From positions 167,362-231,361 of the forward strand of contig BOKS01000006.1 in assembly GCA_016861105.1 (NCBI GenBank): 64,000 nt of DNA, given 5' to 3'. The position numbers were made by a program, and so were the translations under genes. The notes under the pieces were generated by a model that was not told the origin of the DNA, ran no database searches, and worked only from the letters and a program-made list of their open reading frames with translations. The DNA is from Betaproteobacteria bacterium (GTDB lineage Bacteria; Pseudomonadota; Gammaproteobacteria; Burkholderiales; Casimicrobiaceae). Below are positions 20,470 through 29,540 of this stretch, one piece after another; the stretch's first letter is position 1; each line of letters opens with the position of its first letter.

Positions 20470-21639
20470 TCACAGGATGACGCCTTCCGCGCGCAGCGCG
20501 TCGAGCTCCGCCCCATAGCCGAGCAGGTCGCCGATGATCTCGCGGTTGTGCTCGCCGAGCGTCGGTTGCAGGCGGCGCGGCGCGCGTCCGGCGGGCGCGC
20601 CGGTGGCCAGCGGCGTGTGGATCAGCGGCACCTCGCCGTAGGCCGGGTGGCGGACCGTGCCGATCAGCTCGCGCGCCTGCGTCTGGCGCGACGTGGCCAC
20701 CTGCGCGAGGTCGAGGATCGGCGCCGCCGGCACGCCGGACGCCTGCAGCTGCCCGGCGACGGCCTGCGCCTCGCGCGGCGCCAGCCACGCGGACAGCCGT
20801 CCGTCGATCTCCGCGCGCTCGCGCAGCCGCGCGTCGCGGTCCCACGCGGCCGGCATGCCGACCGCCGCCGCGAGCGCGCGCCAGTGCGCATCCTCGGTGA
20901 CGGTCAGCATGATGCGGCCATCGACGCACGCGTAATCGCCGAACGGGGCGTGCCGGGGATGGCCGTTCCCGAGGCTGCGCAGCGCGTCGGCGTCGCCGCG
21001 GCGCGCCAGCGGCCACAGGCACGCCAGCGACCACGCGCCCATGTCGAAGAGCGCCGTGTCGAGGAACTGGGACTCGCCCGGCTGGCGTGCGACGAGGGCG
21101 GCGACCGAGGCCATCGACGACACGGCGGCGCCCAGCAGGTCGCAGACCGACGGCCCCGCCTTCAGCGGCGGCGTGCCGGGCCCGCCGGTCGAGTGCATGA
21201 TGCCCGACAGCGCCTGCGTCACCGTGTCGAAGGCGCGCAGGTCGCGCCACGGGCCCGACTCGCCGAAGCCCTTCACCGAGCAGTAGACGATCGCGGGATT
21301 CGCGGCCCGGCAGGCGTCGTAGCCGATGCCCCACTTGTCCATCGTGCCGATCGCGAAGTTCTCGACGACCACGTCCGCACGCGCCACGAGCGCGAGGAAG
21401 ATGTCGCGGCCGCGCGGATGCTGGACGCGCAGCGTGATGCTGCGCTTGTTGTAGTTGTTGACGTGGTAGAGGTAGCCGGTGTTGCCGTACTGCAGGCCGA
21501 GCGAGCGCGTGTTCTCGCCGTCCAGCGGCTCCACCTTCACGACGTCCGCGCCCAGGTCGCCGAGCAGGCGCGCCGCATACGGCCCCGCCGTGCTGATGCC
21601 GATGTCGACGACGCGGATGCCTTCAAGCGGCGCCGGCAC
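20470..21639 (-). CDS. Class III (CaiB/BaiF) CoA-transferase
   Basis: A 389-residue family III CoA-transferase. The N-terminal LEGIRVVDIGISTAGPYAAR and LGADVVKVEP are canonical. The catalytic aspartate is present in LRAFDTVTQALSG (near residue 154). GTG 21639 overlaps the stop of the preceding gene by 17 bases, so the two are probably translationally coupled. The partner at 21623 lacks the catalytic Asp, and a heteromer is possible. Moves CoA from a donor such as succinyl-CoA to a carboxylic acid. Acceptor not determinable. Confidence 0.9.
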   Translation of the reverse strand: MPAPLEGIRVVDIGISTAGPYAARLLGDLGADVVKVEPLDGENTRSLGLQYGNTGYLYHVNNYNKRSITLRVQHPRGRDIFLALVARADVVVENFAIGTMDKWGIGYDACRAANPAIVYCSVKGFGESGPWRDLRAFDTVTQALSGIMHSTGGPGTPPLKAGPSVCDLLGAAVSSMASVAALVARQPGESQFLDTALFDMGAWSLACLWPLARRGDADALRSLGNGHPRHAPFGDYACVDGRIMLTVTEDAHWRALAAAVGMPAAWDRDARLRERAEIDGRLSAWLAPREAQAVAGQLQASGVPAAPILDLAQVATSRQTQARELIGTVRHPAYGEVPLIHTPLATGAPAGRAPRRLQPTLGEHNREIIGDLLGYGAELDALRAEGVIL

Positions 21640-22825
21640 GGCCAGCCTCCCGGTCGCCGGCGACGGCCCCTGCCTCGCGCCACGCCTCGTAGTCGGCGGG
21701 CGCCACGCCGCAGCGGTCGACGAGGATGGCGCGCGTGCCGGCGCCCGCGCGCCACGCGCCCTCGCGCACGGCCAGCGGCTCCTTCGCGAGGTGGAAGACG
21801 CCGCCGATCTGCGTGCACCCCGACGCCGCATCCAGCAGGTTGCGCTCGCGGAACTGCGGATGCGCGAGGACGTCCGGCAGCGGCATCACCGAGCCGGCGG
21901 CGATCGCCGCCGCGTTGAACGCCGCCTCGACGACGGCGACGGAGCGCGGTGCCGTCCAGGCGGTGATCTCCGCCTCCAGCGCGTCCACGTGCGCGATGCG
22001 GTCCTCCTGCGTGAGGTAGCGCGGATCGCCGACCAGTTCGGGGCGGCCGATGGCCTCGCACAGGCGCACCCAGTTCGGGTGATTGCCGCCGCAGACGATC
22101 ACCCACCCGTCCGCGCAGCGGAACGAGTTCCACGGCGCGGACATGCTGTGCCGGTTGCCGATCCCCGCCGGCGCCGCGCCGGTGAGGAAGTAGGCGGGCA
22201 GCGAGGCGCTCTCGAAGGCGACGGCGGCGTCGTAGACCGAGACGTCGAGCATGCCGGGGGCCCCACCGGCCCGCTTGCGCAGGACGTCCGCGAGCGACGA
22301 CGACACGGCGAACATGGCCGCGGCGTGCGTCAGAGGAGCGCCCGCGATGCGCGTCGCGCCGCCGCCCGCGTGGCCGGTGATCGACATGATCCCGCTGACC
22401 GCCTGGACGATCTCCTCGCCGCCGATCCAGCCGGCCATCGGCCCGGTGAGCCCGAAGGGCGTGCATGCGCACACGGTCAGGCGCGGGAAGCGCGCGCCGA
22501 GGTCCTCCGCGCCGAGCGCGGCGCGCACGCGCGCCAGGCCGTCCCGGTCCACGAGCAGGATCTCCGCGTGGGCGAGCAGCGCCTCCAGCGCCGCACGGGC
22601 GCCGCGCCGGTCGAATCCGATGCGCACGGAGTGCTTCGCGCGCGCGAGCAGCTCGAAGAGCTCCCGGTCGACGTCCGTCGCGTCCGCTGCGCCCTCCTCC
22701 GCCGCCTCGAGCCGGGCGACCGTGCAGCCCAGGTCGGCGAGCAGCTTGCCCGCGAGCGTGGCGGCGCCAAAGCCGGTCGCGGCCTCGGCCACCAGCCAGG
22801 ACCGGTAGGCGGCGAACGTCGACAC
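21623..22825 (-). CDS. Divergent class III CoA-transferase homologue with catalytic Asp replaced by Glu
   Basis: A 400-residue CaiB/BaiF-family protein. The C-terminal two thirds are typical (WNSFRCADGWVIVCGGNHPNW and a large middle domain). The N-terminal CoA-binding segment is atypical: KLLADLGCTVARLE replaces the usual GADVIKIE form, and the position of the catalytic Asp is E137 (GGEEIVQAVSG against YDPLVQAFGG in the copy at 24106). GTG 22825 begins one base after the preceding stop. Probably a non-catalytic or regulatory partner of a neighbouring transferase, since heteromeric class III enzymes such as benzylsuccinate CoA-transferase are known. Could also be a racemase-like relative. Confidence 0.83.
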   Translation of the reverse strand: MSTFAAYRSWLVAEAATGFGAATLAGKLLADLGCTVARLEAAEEGAADATDVDRELFELLARAKHSVRIGFDRRGARAALEALLAHAEILLVDRDGLARVRAALGAEDLGARFPRLTVCACTPFGLTGPMAGWIGGEEIVQAVSGIMSITGHAGGGATRIAGAPLTHAAAMFAVSSSLADVLRKRAGGAPGMLDVSVYDAAVAFESASLPAYFLTGAAPAGIGNRHSMSAPWNSFRCADGWVIVCGGNHPNWVRLCEAIGRPELVGDPRYLTQEDRIAHVDALEAEITAWTAPRSVAVVEAAFNAAAIAAGSVMPLPDVLAHPQFRERNLLDAASGCTQIGGVFHLAKEPLAVREGAWRAGAGTRAILVDRCGVAPADYEAWREAGAVAGDREAGRAGAA

Positions 22826-22826
22826 C

Positions 22827-24029
22827 TCAGGCGGCTCCGGGACGGGTGCCGGCGCCCGGATCCCCGCCGGCCTCGCCGAGCGCGGGCGGCGCCAGGCGGA
22901 ACGCGAAGGCGTCGGCACCGTCCGAGTGCACCATCCGGAACGGGAAGCCGAGCTGCGGGATCGAGCGGCCCAGCTGCGGGCAGAACGCCTCGAAGAACTG
23001 CGCCCGCGCGCGCGCCTGCGCGGACTCCGGCACCTCGGACGGCGTCAGCACCGGACAGACCGGAATCGACGCCGCCAGCAGCAGCGACACCCACTCGTCG
23101 CGGTCGCGCGTGAGGAAGAGGTCCTCCAGGAACGCGCGGTAGGCGGCGCCGCGTCCGCCGTGCGTCGTCAGGCGATCGGCCTGCGTCTCGTGCGGATTGA
23201 TCAGGTCCTCGCGGCCGGTCAGCCGGCAGAAGGCGTCCCAGTACGTCTTCTCGAGCAGCGAGACGGTCAGGTACCTGCCGTCGCGCGTGCGGTAGATGCC
23301 GTAGCGGGGGTTGCCGCCCCACCCCTCGACCGCACCCGCCTGGCGCGGGTCGACCCGCGCGGCGAACACGCCCGTCATCTGGACCGTCGTCCAGCTGACG
23401 AGCGCGTCCAGCATCGAGACGTCGACGTACGCGCCGCGCCCGTGCCGCAGGCGGTCGACCAGCGCGGCGAGCACGCCGACGACGACCATCACGCCGCCGG
23501 CGTAGTCGCCCATCAGCATGTTGGGCATCGACGGCTCGGCGTCCTCGGACATCTGCAGCAGCCCGCTCATCCCGGCGATGTTGAGGTCGTGCCCGGCGAG
23601 CGGGGCGTACGGGCCGGTCTGGCCGTAGCCGGTCAGCGAGCAGTAGATCAGCGCCGGGTTCGCCTCGCGCAGCTGCGCGTAGCCGACGCCGAGCCGCTCG
23701 GCCGCGCCGGGGCGCGAGTTCTCGACCACGACGTCCGCGCCGCGCACGAGGTCGAGCAGCACGCCCCGGTCGGCGGGATCCTTGAGGTCGAGCGCGAGGC
23801 TGCGCTTGTTGCGGTTCGCGTTGCAGAAGTAGACGCTCTCGCCGTGGCCGTCGGCCTCGTAGCGGGGCTGCGCGTGGCGCGACGGGTCGCCGCCGGTCCC
23901 GGGGTGCTCGATCTTGATCACGTCGGCCCCGAGGTCGCCGAGTAGCATCGTCGCCCACGGCCCGGGAAGCAGGCGCGTGAGGTCCACGACGCGGATGCCG
24001 GTCAGCGGTTGCACGGGCCGCCCGGTCAT
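22827..24029 (-). CDS. Class III (CaiB/BaiF) CoA-transferase or racemase-like relative
   Basis: A 400-residue family III protein with a canonical N-terminus (LTGIRVVDLTRLLPGPWATM, LGADVIKIEHPG). Around residue 149 it carries AGHDLNIAGMSGLL, a form seen in the alpha-methylacyl-CoA racemase branch as well as in transferases, so racemase activity on a 2-methyl-branched acyl-CoA is a real alternative. ATG 24029. It is the first of three tightly packed transferase-like genes (1-bp gap, then a 17-bp overlap). It lies 76 bp after the transferase at 24106. Confidence 0.88.
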   Translation of the reverse strand: MTGRPVQPLTGIRVVDLTRLLPGPWATMLLGDLGADVIKIEHPGTGGDPSRHAQPRYEADGHGESVYFCNANRNKRSLALDLKDPADRGVLLDLVRGADVVVENSRPGAAERLGVGYAQLREANPALIYCSLTGYGQTGPYAPLAGHDLNIAGMSGLLQMSEDAEPSMPNMLMGDYAGGVMVVVGVLAALVDRLRHGRGAYVDVSMLDALVSWTTVQMTGVFAARVDPRQAGAVEGWGGNPRYGIYRTRDGRYLTVSLLEKTYWDAFCRLTGREDLINPHETQADRLTTHGGRGAAYRAFLEDLFLTRDRDEWVSLLLAASIPVCPVLTPSEVPESAQARARAQFFEAFCPQLGRSIPQLGFPFRMVHSDGADAFAFRLAPPALGEAGGDPGAGTRPGAA

Positions 24030-24105
24030 GGCGTCACGCCGTTCCGGGCGCCGGCGCGGAGCGCGGCGCCGCCGATGGCCGGTGCGGCCTTGCGATCGCG
24101 CACCA

Positions 24106-25257
24106 TCAGCCTTGCGCCGGCAGCACCCGCGGCTGCAGGACTTCGTCGGTGTGGGCGCCGAGCGGCGGTGCGCTGCGCACGAACGGCGGCCGCACGCCGT
24201 CGAACGACAGCGGCAGCCCGAGCAGCTTCTCCGCCCCGTCCGGCGAGGTCTGGAAGATCCCCAGCGCCTGCGTCTGCGGCTCGCTCACCACCTGGTCGAT
24301 CGTGTTGATCGGGCTGCAGGGGACGTCCATCGCGCCCAGGCGCTCCAGCCACTGCGTCGCCGGGGCCGTGGCGAAGATGTCCTCGAGGATCGGGATGAGC
24401 ACGGCGCGGTTCGCGCAGCGCTCCTTGTTCGTCGCGAAGCGCGGATCGGTGGCGAGCTCCTCGTGGCCGAGCGCGGTCGACAGCTTGCGGAAGATGTTGT
24501 CGTTGCCGGCCGCGACCATGATGTACGTGTCGGCGGTCGCGAACGCCTGGTAGGGAACGATCTGCGCGAGCCCGGAGCCCTCGCGCTTCGGCACCACGCC
24601 GGAGGCGAAGTACGACGAGAAGTGGTAGGCGAGCCAGGCGAGCGCGGTCTCGACGAGCGAGGTGTCGACGACGCCGCCGCGCCCCGTGCGGTTGCGCTCG
24701 ATGCACGCCGCCTGGATGCCGATCACCGACCAGAGTCCCGCCGCCATGTCGGTGATCGACACGCCCACGCGCACCGGCGCCCGGCCGTCCTCCCCCATGA
24801 TGCTCATCAGGCCGCCGAACGCCTGCACCAGCGGATCGTAGCCGGGGCGCTGGCGCATCGGCCCGACCGCCCCGAACGCCCCGATGTTGCAGTAGATGAG
24901 GCTCGGCTTGGCGGCGAGCAGTTCCCTGGCGCCGAGGCCGAGCCGGTCCATCGCGCCGAACTTCAGGTTGTGGAGCAGCACGTCCGCCTGGCCGACGATC
25001 AGCGAGCGCACTGCGCCGGCCTGCGCCGCGTCGGCGAGGTCGACGGCGATGCTGCGCTTGCCGCGGTTGAGCGCCTGGTAGACCGCGGAGCGACCGTCGC
25101 GGAACGGCGGCATGCCGCGCGAATAGTCGCCGCCCGGGCTTTCGACCTTGATCACGTCGGCGCCCAGCTCGGCGAGGATCATCCCCGCGTAGGGCGCCGC
25201 GACGGTGTGCCCGATCTCGACCACGGTCAAGCCGTGCAGCGGATGCGCGCTGGCCAT
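24106..25257 (-). CDS. Class III (CaiB/BaiF) CoA-transferase
   Basis: A 383-residue family III CoA-transferase. LHGLTVVEIGHTVAAPYAGM and LGADVIKVESPGGDYSRG form the CoA site. The catalytic Asp lies in RPGYDPLVQAFGGLMS (near residue 152). ATG 25257 is chosen because AAGGAGGAT ends a few bases upstream. An in-frame start at 25278 lies ahead of this ribosome site. Of the four transferase-like genes here it is the most canonical and lies nearest the MaoC and CitE-type genes, so it is the best candidate for activating the cluster's starting acid. Confidence 0.91.
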   Translation of the reverse strand: MASAHPLHGLTVVEIGHTVAAPYAGMILAELGADVIKVESPGGDYSRGMPPFRDGRSAVYQALNRGKRSIAVDLADAAQAGAVRSLIVGQADVLLHNLKFGAMDRLGLGARELLAAKPSLIYCNIGAFGAVGPMRQRPGYDPLVQAFGGLMSIMGEDGRAPVRVGVSITDMAAGLWSVIGIQAACIERNRTGRGGVVDTSLVETALAWLAYHFSSYFASGVVPKREGSGLAQIVPYQAFATADTYIMVAAGNDNIFRKLSTALGHEELATDPRFATNKERCANRAVLIPILEDIFATAPATQWLERLGAMDVPCSPINTIDQVVSEPQTQALGIFQTSPDGAEKLLGLPLSFDGVRPPFVRSAPPLGAHTDEVLQPRVLPAQG

Positions 25258-25386
25258 CGACAGATCCTCCTTCACCACAGGCGGGGGCGAGCCGCCTGCG
25301 GGCGGCTCCTCCCCGCGCCGTCCGTGACGGGCCGCGCGCGGGAACGCGCCGCACGCCCCCCTGCAACCACCGCCTGCCCGACGCCG

Positions 25387-25893
25387 TCAGGCGTCATCGC
25401 GGGGCTCGGGCACGTGCCGCAGCGCGGGCGCGTGCGCGCGCTTCCACACCATGACGCTGCGCGTGTAGTCGATGACCACGGTCCCGTCCTGCTTCACGCC
25501 GCGGGTGCGGAACTTCACGATCCCCTGCTTGGGCCGCGAGCCGGACTCGCGCTTGTCGACGACCTCGCTGACCGAGTACAGCGTGTCGCCCTCGAACAGC
25601 GGGTTCGGCAGCCGGATGGCGTCCCATCCGAGGGCGAACCCGTTCTCGCTCGTGTCCGAGACGCCGAGGCCGGCGACGATCGCGATGGTGATGGCGCTGT
25701 TGACGAGCGGCCGCCCGAACTCCGTGAACGACGCGTAGTGCTCGTTGAAGTGGAGCTGGTTCGTGTTGTTGGTGAGCAGCGTGAACCAGATGTTGTCGGC
25801 CTGCGTGATCGTGCGGCCGATCCGGCCCTTGTACACGTCGCCCACTTCGAAGTCCTCGAAGAAGCGCCCTTCCCAGCCCGGCTTGCTCGTCAT
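25387..25893 (-). CDS. MaoC-family acyl-CoA hydratase/dehydratase
   Basis: A 168-residue single hot-dog-domain protein. The hydratase-2 signature appears as ITQADNIWFTLLTNNTNQLHF with the Asp and His near residues 33 and 48, then LVNSAITIAIVAGL. Its shape is close to mesaconyl-CoA/itaconyl-CoA hydratases and to other bacterial single-domain MaoC proteins. It adds water to or removes it from an enoyl-CoA, probably giving an R- or S-3-hydroxyacyl-CoA for the lyase encoded just after it (25937). A 129-bp gap on its other side holds no recognised feature. Confidence 0.9.
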   Translation of the reverse strand: MTSKPGWEGRFFEDFEVGDVYKGRIGRTITQADNIWFTLLTNNTNQLHFNEHYASFTEFGRPLVNSAITIAIVAGLGVSDTSENGFALGWDAIRLPNPLFEGDTLYSVSEVVDKRESGSRPKQGIVKFRTRGVKQDGTVVIDYTRSVMVWKRAHAPALRHVPEPRDDA

Positions 25894-25936
25894 CGTCTCG
25901 TCCTCGTGGATGGTGGTCCGCGGCCAAGGGGACCGG

Positions 25937-26845
25937 TCACGCCCGCCGGGCCTTGCGCGCCTCGATGGCCTCGTGGAAGCGGAGGACCTGCCGCGCGCGG
26001 TCCAGGATCGGCTGCTCGACGACCTGGCCGCCCAGCATCACGCAGCCGATGCCCGCGGCCAGCGCCCGGTCGAAGGCGTCCGCGACGGCCCGCGCGTGGG
26101 CCACCTCCTCGGGCGTGGGGCTGAACACCTCGTTGATGATGGCGACCTGGCTCGGATGGATCGCGCACTTGCCGCTGAACCCCACCGCGCGGCTGGCCAC
26201 GGCGTCGCGGCGCTCGCCGTCGACGTCGCGGAAGTCCATGTGCACCTGGTCCATCGTGAACAGGCGTCCGAGCGCCGCGGCGTTGACCAGCGACGACCGC
26301 GCGAAGATCAGCTCCCACGCCGGTCCCGTCCGCACCACGGGCAGCCCCAGGTCGCGCGCATAGTCCTCCGCGCCGAACATCAGGCCGCGCAGCCGCGGGC
26401 TCGACTGCGCGATCGCCGCGACGCCGTGCACGCCGCGCGCGCTCTCGATGGCGGCGATGAGCGCGATGCCCCCCTGCGGCAGGCCTGCCTCCCGCTCGAG
26501 GTCGTCGAGCACCGCCGCGGCGGTCGCGACCTCGTGCGGCCACTCGATCTTCGGGAGCAGGATGCCGAACAGGTTCGGCCCGACCACCGCACGCATGTCC
26601 GCGATCTGCCGGCCGGTCGCCGACGAGTTGACGCGCACGATGAACGCCGCGCCGTCGCTCGCGCGCGGCCTTTCGAGCGCCTTGCCGACCAGGTCGCGGG
26701 CCAGGTCCTTCTGGTCGGGCGGGACCGAGTCCTCGAAGTCGAACATGATCGCGTCGGGCGCGCCGTCGCCGAGCGCGAGCGCCTTGTCGATCATCGACTG
26801 CCGCTGGCCCGGCGTGAACATCAGGGATCGCAACAGCTGCACCAT
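25937..26845 (-). CDS. CitE-type CoA ester lyase (HpcH/HpaI superfamily)
   Basis: A 302-residue lyase. LLRSLMFTPGQRQSMIDKA, FDFEDSVPPDQK (metal-binding acids near residues 36-39), ALIAAIESARG, LMFGAEDYARDLG and GFSGKCAIHPSQ are the standard CitE/malyl-CoA lyase blocks. Family members cleave malyl-, methylmalyl-, citramalyl- or citryl-CoA to acetyl-CoA or another acyl-CoA plus a keto acid. Next to a MaoC hydratase and CoA-transferases, citramalyl-CoA or beta-methylmalyl-CoA is a plausible substrate (inference). ATG 26845. Confidence 0.9.
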   Translation of the reverse strand: MVQLLRSLMFTPGQRQSMIDKALALGDGAPDAIMFDFEDSVPPDQKDLARDLVGKALERPRASDGAAFIVRVNSSATGRQIADMRAVVGPNLFGILLPKIEWPHEVATAAAVLDDLEREAGLPQGGIALIAAIESARGVHGVAAIAQSSPRLRGLMFGAEDYARDLGLPVVRTGPAWELIFARSSLVNAAALGRLFTMDQVHMDFRDVDGERRDAVASRAVGFSGKCAIHPSQVAIINEVFSPTPEEVAHARAVADAFDRALAAGIGCVMLGGQVVEQPILDRARQVLRFHEAIEARKARRA

Positions 26846-26954
26846 GTCTCCCGGCTGGCGAGCGGGCGGCCGCGCCGGCGGACCGCTACCGCAGGTTGAG
26901 GAACGAGGGGGGCGGCGCGCGGCGAGGCGGACGCCGTGCCGACGGGCCGCGTCT

Positions 26955-28331
26955 TCATGCGCCGCGACCCGCGGGGACCTCGCGAAGCTGCCGCAGGTCG
27001 TCGAGCGTCTCCAGTCCCGCGAGGCGCTCGTACAGGCGATCGGCGTCGACGTGGCGCACGCCGGAGGCGCAGTCGGCGAACTTCGCCTTCAGCGCCTCGT
27101 CCTGCAGCGGGAGCTTCGCGTTGCCCCGGGCGAAGCGGATCTCGCCCGAATCGAGGCGCCGGCCGTCGCGGCACTCGACGACCACGCGGTCGGTCAGCGC
27201 GAACACCGGCTCCACGGGGCAGCGGGAGTCCACCGTCGCCGTGCGCACCTTCGGCATCAGCGCGCGCACCTGCGGTGCGTTGACGAAGCCGTCGGTGAGC
27301 TCGCGCAGCCCGACGCGGCGCGCCACGAGCGCCGAGGCCACCGCGAACTCGAGGCTGAACTTCGCCTCCAGCCCGGTCGCGGGCACGTGGTTGCGCAGCA
27401 TGGCCGCCTGCGTCGCGCCGATCGTGGCGTGCACGGCCGCCACGTCGTCCGGGCGCAGGTCGTGGGCGGCGGCGAGGTCGAGCACGCCGTCGATCACCCG
27501 GTGCGCCGCGTAGCACATCGGGTACTGCTTGATCGACAGCCCGGCCTCGAGGATCCGCAGCCTGCGGCCGAGCGAGGCCGCCGCCGACTGCAGGTCGGCG
27601 CGCCCGTGCGGCGAAAGGGCCGCGAGGTAGCCGACACGATGCTCGATGGCGTCGTCCGCGGCCGTCAGCCCGCGCATCGCCAGCCGCACCGCCTCGACGC
27701 CGCAGGATGCGGCGCGCCCGGCGTGCAGCGGCTTGGTCATCGTGCCGAAGTTGGCCACGAGGCCGCTCGCCATGCTGGCCGCGAGCCCGATCGCGCGGCG
27801 GCAGGCGTCCGCCGGCAGGGCGTGCAGCCGGCAGCAGGCGGCGGCCGCAGCCACGGTGCCGTAGATCGCCGTCGGGTGCCAGCCCTTCTCGTGCAACGGG
27901 TCCGGATCGCGCGAGGCCAGTTCGCCCCACACCTCGTAGCCGACGACGTACGCGTCGAGCGCCGCGGCACCGGTCGCGCCGAGCGCCTCGCCTTCGGCGA
28001 GGATGGCGGGTACGAGCACCGTGCTCGGGTGCCCGCCGAGGGCGACGTCGTCGAAGTCGAGGGCGTGCGCCGCCGTGCCGTTGACCAGCGCGGCGTCGGC
28101 GCTGCACGCGGCCTGCGCGCCGAGCAGGAGGCTCGACTCGCCACCTGCGGGCGCGCGTTCGCGGACGCGCGCCGCCACGATCGCGACGACCGGCTCCTGG
28201 TGGCCGGCGAGCATCGTGGCGATCGTGTCGACGAAGCCGCGCTTCGCGACGGCGCGCGCCGGCGCGGCCGGCGCCGCGAGCGGCTCCGCGACGAAGCGCC
28301 CGAGGTCGGCGGTGAGCCCGGCAGCAGCCAT
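26955..28331 (-). CDS. MmgE/PrpD-family protein
   Basis: A 458-residue protein of the 2-methylcitrate dehydratase / cis-aconitate decarboxylase superfamily. HALDFDDVALGGHPS near residue 90, KGWHPTAIYGT near 149 and FGTMTKPLHAGRAA near 197 mark the active-site region of the family. Known members dehydrate 2-methylcitrate (PrpD), decarboxylate cis-aconitate to itaconate, or are uncharacterised. The adjacent MaoC, lyase and CoA-transferase genes fit branched dicarboxylate chemistry rather than the methylcitrate cycle, since no PrpB or PrpC is present. A paralogue is at 37472. Confidence 0.88.
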   Translation of the reverse strand: MAAAGLTADLGRFVAEPLAAPAAPARAVAKRGFVDTIATMLAGHQEPVVAIVAARVRERAPAGGESSLLLGAQAACSADAALVNGTAAHALDFDDVALGGHPSTVLVPAILAEGEALGATGAAALDAYVVGYEVWGELASRDPDPLHEKGWHPTAIYGTVAAAAACCRLHALPADACRRAIGLAASMASGLVANFGTMTKPLHAGRAASCGVEAVRLAMRGLTAADDAIEHRVGYLAALSPHGRADLQSAAASLGRRLRILEAGLSIKQYPMCYAAHRVIDGVLDLAAAHDLRPDDVAAVHATIGATQAAMLRNHVPATGLEAKFSLEFAVASALVARRVGLRELTDGFVNAPQVRALMPKVRTATVDSRCPVEPVFALTDRVVVECRDGRRLDSGEIRFARGNAKLPLQDEALKAKFADCASGVRHVDADRLYERLAGLETLDDLRQLREVPAGRGA

Positions 28332-28352
28332 CGTCGTCCCGTTCCGCGCGGC

Positions 28353-29540
28353 TCAGTAGGACCGCGGCATGCCGAGCACGTGCTCGGCGATGTAGGCCAG
28401 CACGAGGTTCGTCGACACCGGCGCGATCTGGAACAGGCGGGTCTCGCGCCACTTGCGCTCGACGTCGTACTCGCGCGCGTAGCCGAAGCCGCCGTGGCAC
28501 TGCATGCACGCCTCGGCGGCGTGCCACGCCGCATCGGCGGCGAGCATCTTGGCGACGTTCGCTGCCTCGCCGCAGGGCAGGCCGGCCTGGAACAGCGCGG
28601 CGGCCTTGCGCAGCATCAGGTCCGCCGCCTCGATCTCCGCGTGGGCGCGCGCGATCGGGAACTGGACCGCCTGGTTCTGCCCGATCGGCCGGTCGAAGAC
28701 CACGCGCTCGCCGGCGTAGGCGACGGCCTTGCGCGTGAACCAGCGGCCGTCGCCGAGCGCTTCGGAGGACACGAGGATGCGCTCGGCGTTCATCCCGTCG
28801 AGGATGTAGCCGAAGCCCCTTCCCTCCTCGCCGATCAGGTTCTGCGCGGGCACGCGCGCACCGTCGAAGAACACTTCCGTCGTGTTGTGGTTGATCATCG
28901 CCTCGAGCGGCCGGATCTCGAGCCCCTTGCCGCGGCACTCGCGGATGTCGAGGAGGAACACGGAGAGGCCCTGGGTCTTCTTGGCCACCTGCTCCCGCGG
29001 CGTGGTGCGCGCGAGCACGAGCATGAGGTCCGAGTGCAGCGCGCGCGACGTCCACACCTTCTGGCCGTGCAGGACGTAGTGGTCGCCGTCGCGGACCGCG
29101 CGCGTCTTGAGCTTGGTCGTGTCCGTGCCCGTCGTCGGCTCCGTCACGGCGAAGGCCTGCAGGCGCAGCTCCCCGCGCGCGATGCCAGGCAGGTATTCGC
29201 GCTTCTGGCGCTCGCTGCCGTGGCGCAGCAGAGTGCCCATGATGTACATCTGCGCGTGACAGGCGCCGGCGTTGCAGCCCGCCGCGTGGATCTCCTCGAG
29301 GATGACGGACCCCGCGCGCAGCGGCAGACCGGCCCCGCCGTACTCCTCGGGGATCAGCGCCCCGAGGTAGCCGGCCTGCGTGAGCGCGCGCACGAACGCC
29401 GTCGGGTACTCGCCTCGCGACTCCAGTCCGCGCCAGTACGAGCCCGGGTAGTCGGCGCAGATCCGGCGGATGCCTTCGCGGATGTCCGCGAAGTCCTCGC
29501 CCAGCGGGACTGCGATGTCTTCCTGTGCGGTGGCGGGCAT
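28353..29540 (-). CDS. Acyl-CoA dehydrogenase
   Basis: A 395-residue acyl-CoA dehydrogenase, distinct from the one at 19150. Signatures: AFAVTEPTTGTDTTKLKT (FAD binding), GQKVWTSRALHSD and the C-terminal MQCHGGFGYAREYDVERKWRETR. ATG 29540 is used. The open frame continues upstream but over the regulatory gap. It is the first gene of the long minus-strand catabolic run. A LacI-type palindrome (29611-29622) lies 70 bp upstream and a perfect copy at 29690, so it is probably under the same regulator as the divergent SDR. Confidence 0.92.
   Translation of the reverse strand: MPATAQEDIAVPLGEDFADIREGIRRICADYPGSYWRGLESRGEYPTAFVRALTQAGYLGALIPEEYGGAGLPLRAGSVILEEIHAAGCNAGACHAQMYIMGTLLRHGSERQKREYLPGIARGELRLQAFAVTEPTTGTDTTKLKTRAVRDGDHYVLHGQKVWTSRALHSDLMLVLARTTPREQVAKKTQGLSVFLLDIRECRGKGLEIRPLEAMINHNTTEVFFDGARVPAQNLIGEEGRGFGYILDGMNAERILVSSEALGDGRWFTRKAVAYAGERVVFDRPIGQNQAVQFPIARAHAEIEAADLMLRKAAALFQAGLPCGEAANVAKMLAADAAWHAAEACMQCHGGFGYAREYDVERKWRETRLFQIAPVSTNLVLAYIAEHVLGMPRSY

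Noticed and set aside
20470..25257. The four CoA-transferase-like genes as a recent tandem amplification
   Set aside because: The four proteins differ throughout, including N-terminal motifs and the active-site segment, so they are old paralogues brought together rather than fresh copies.
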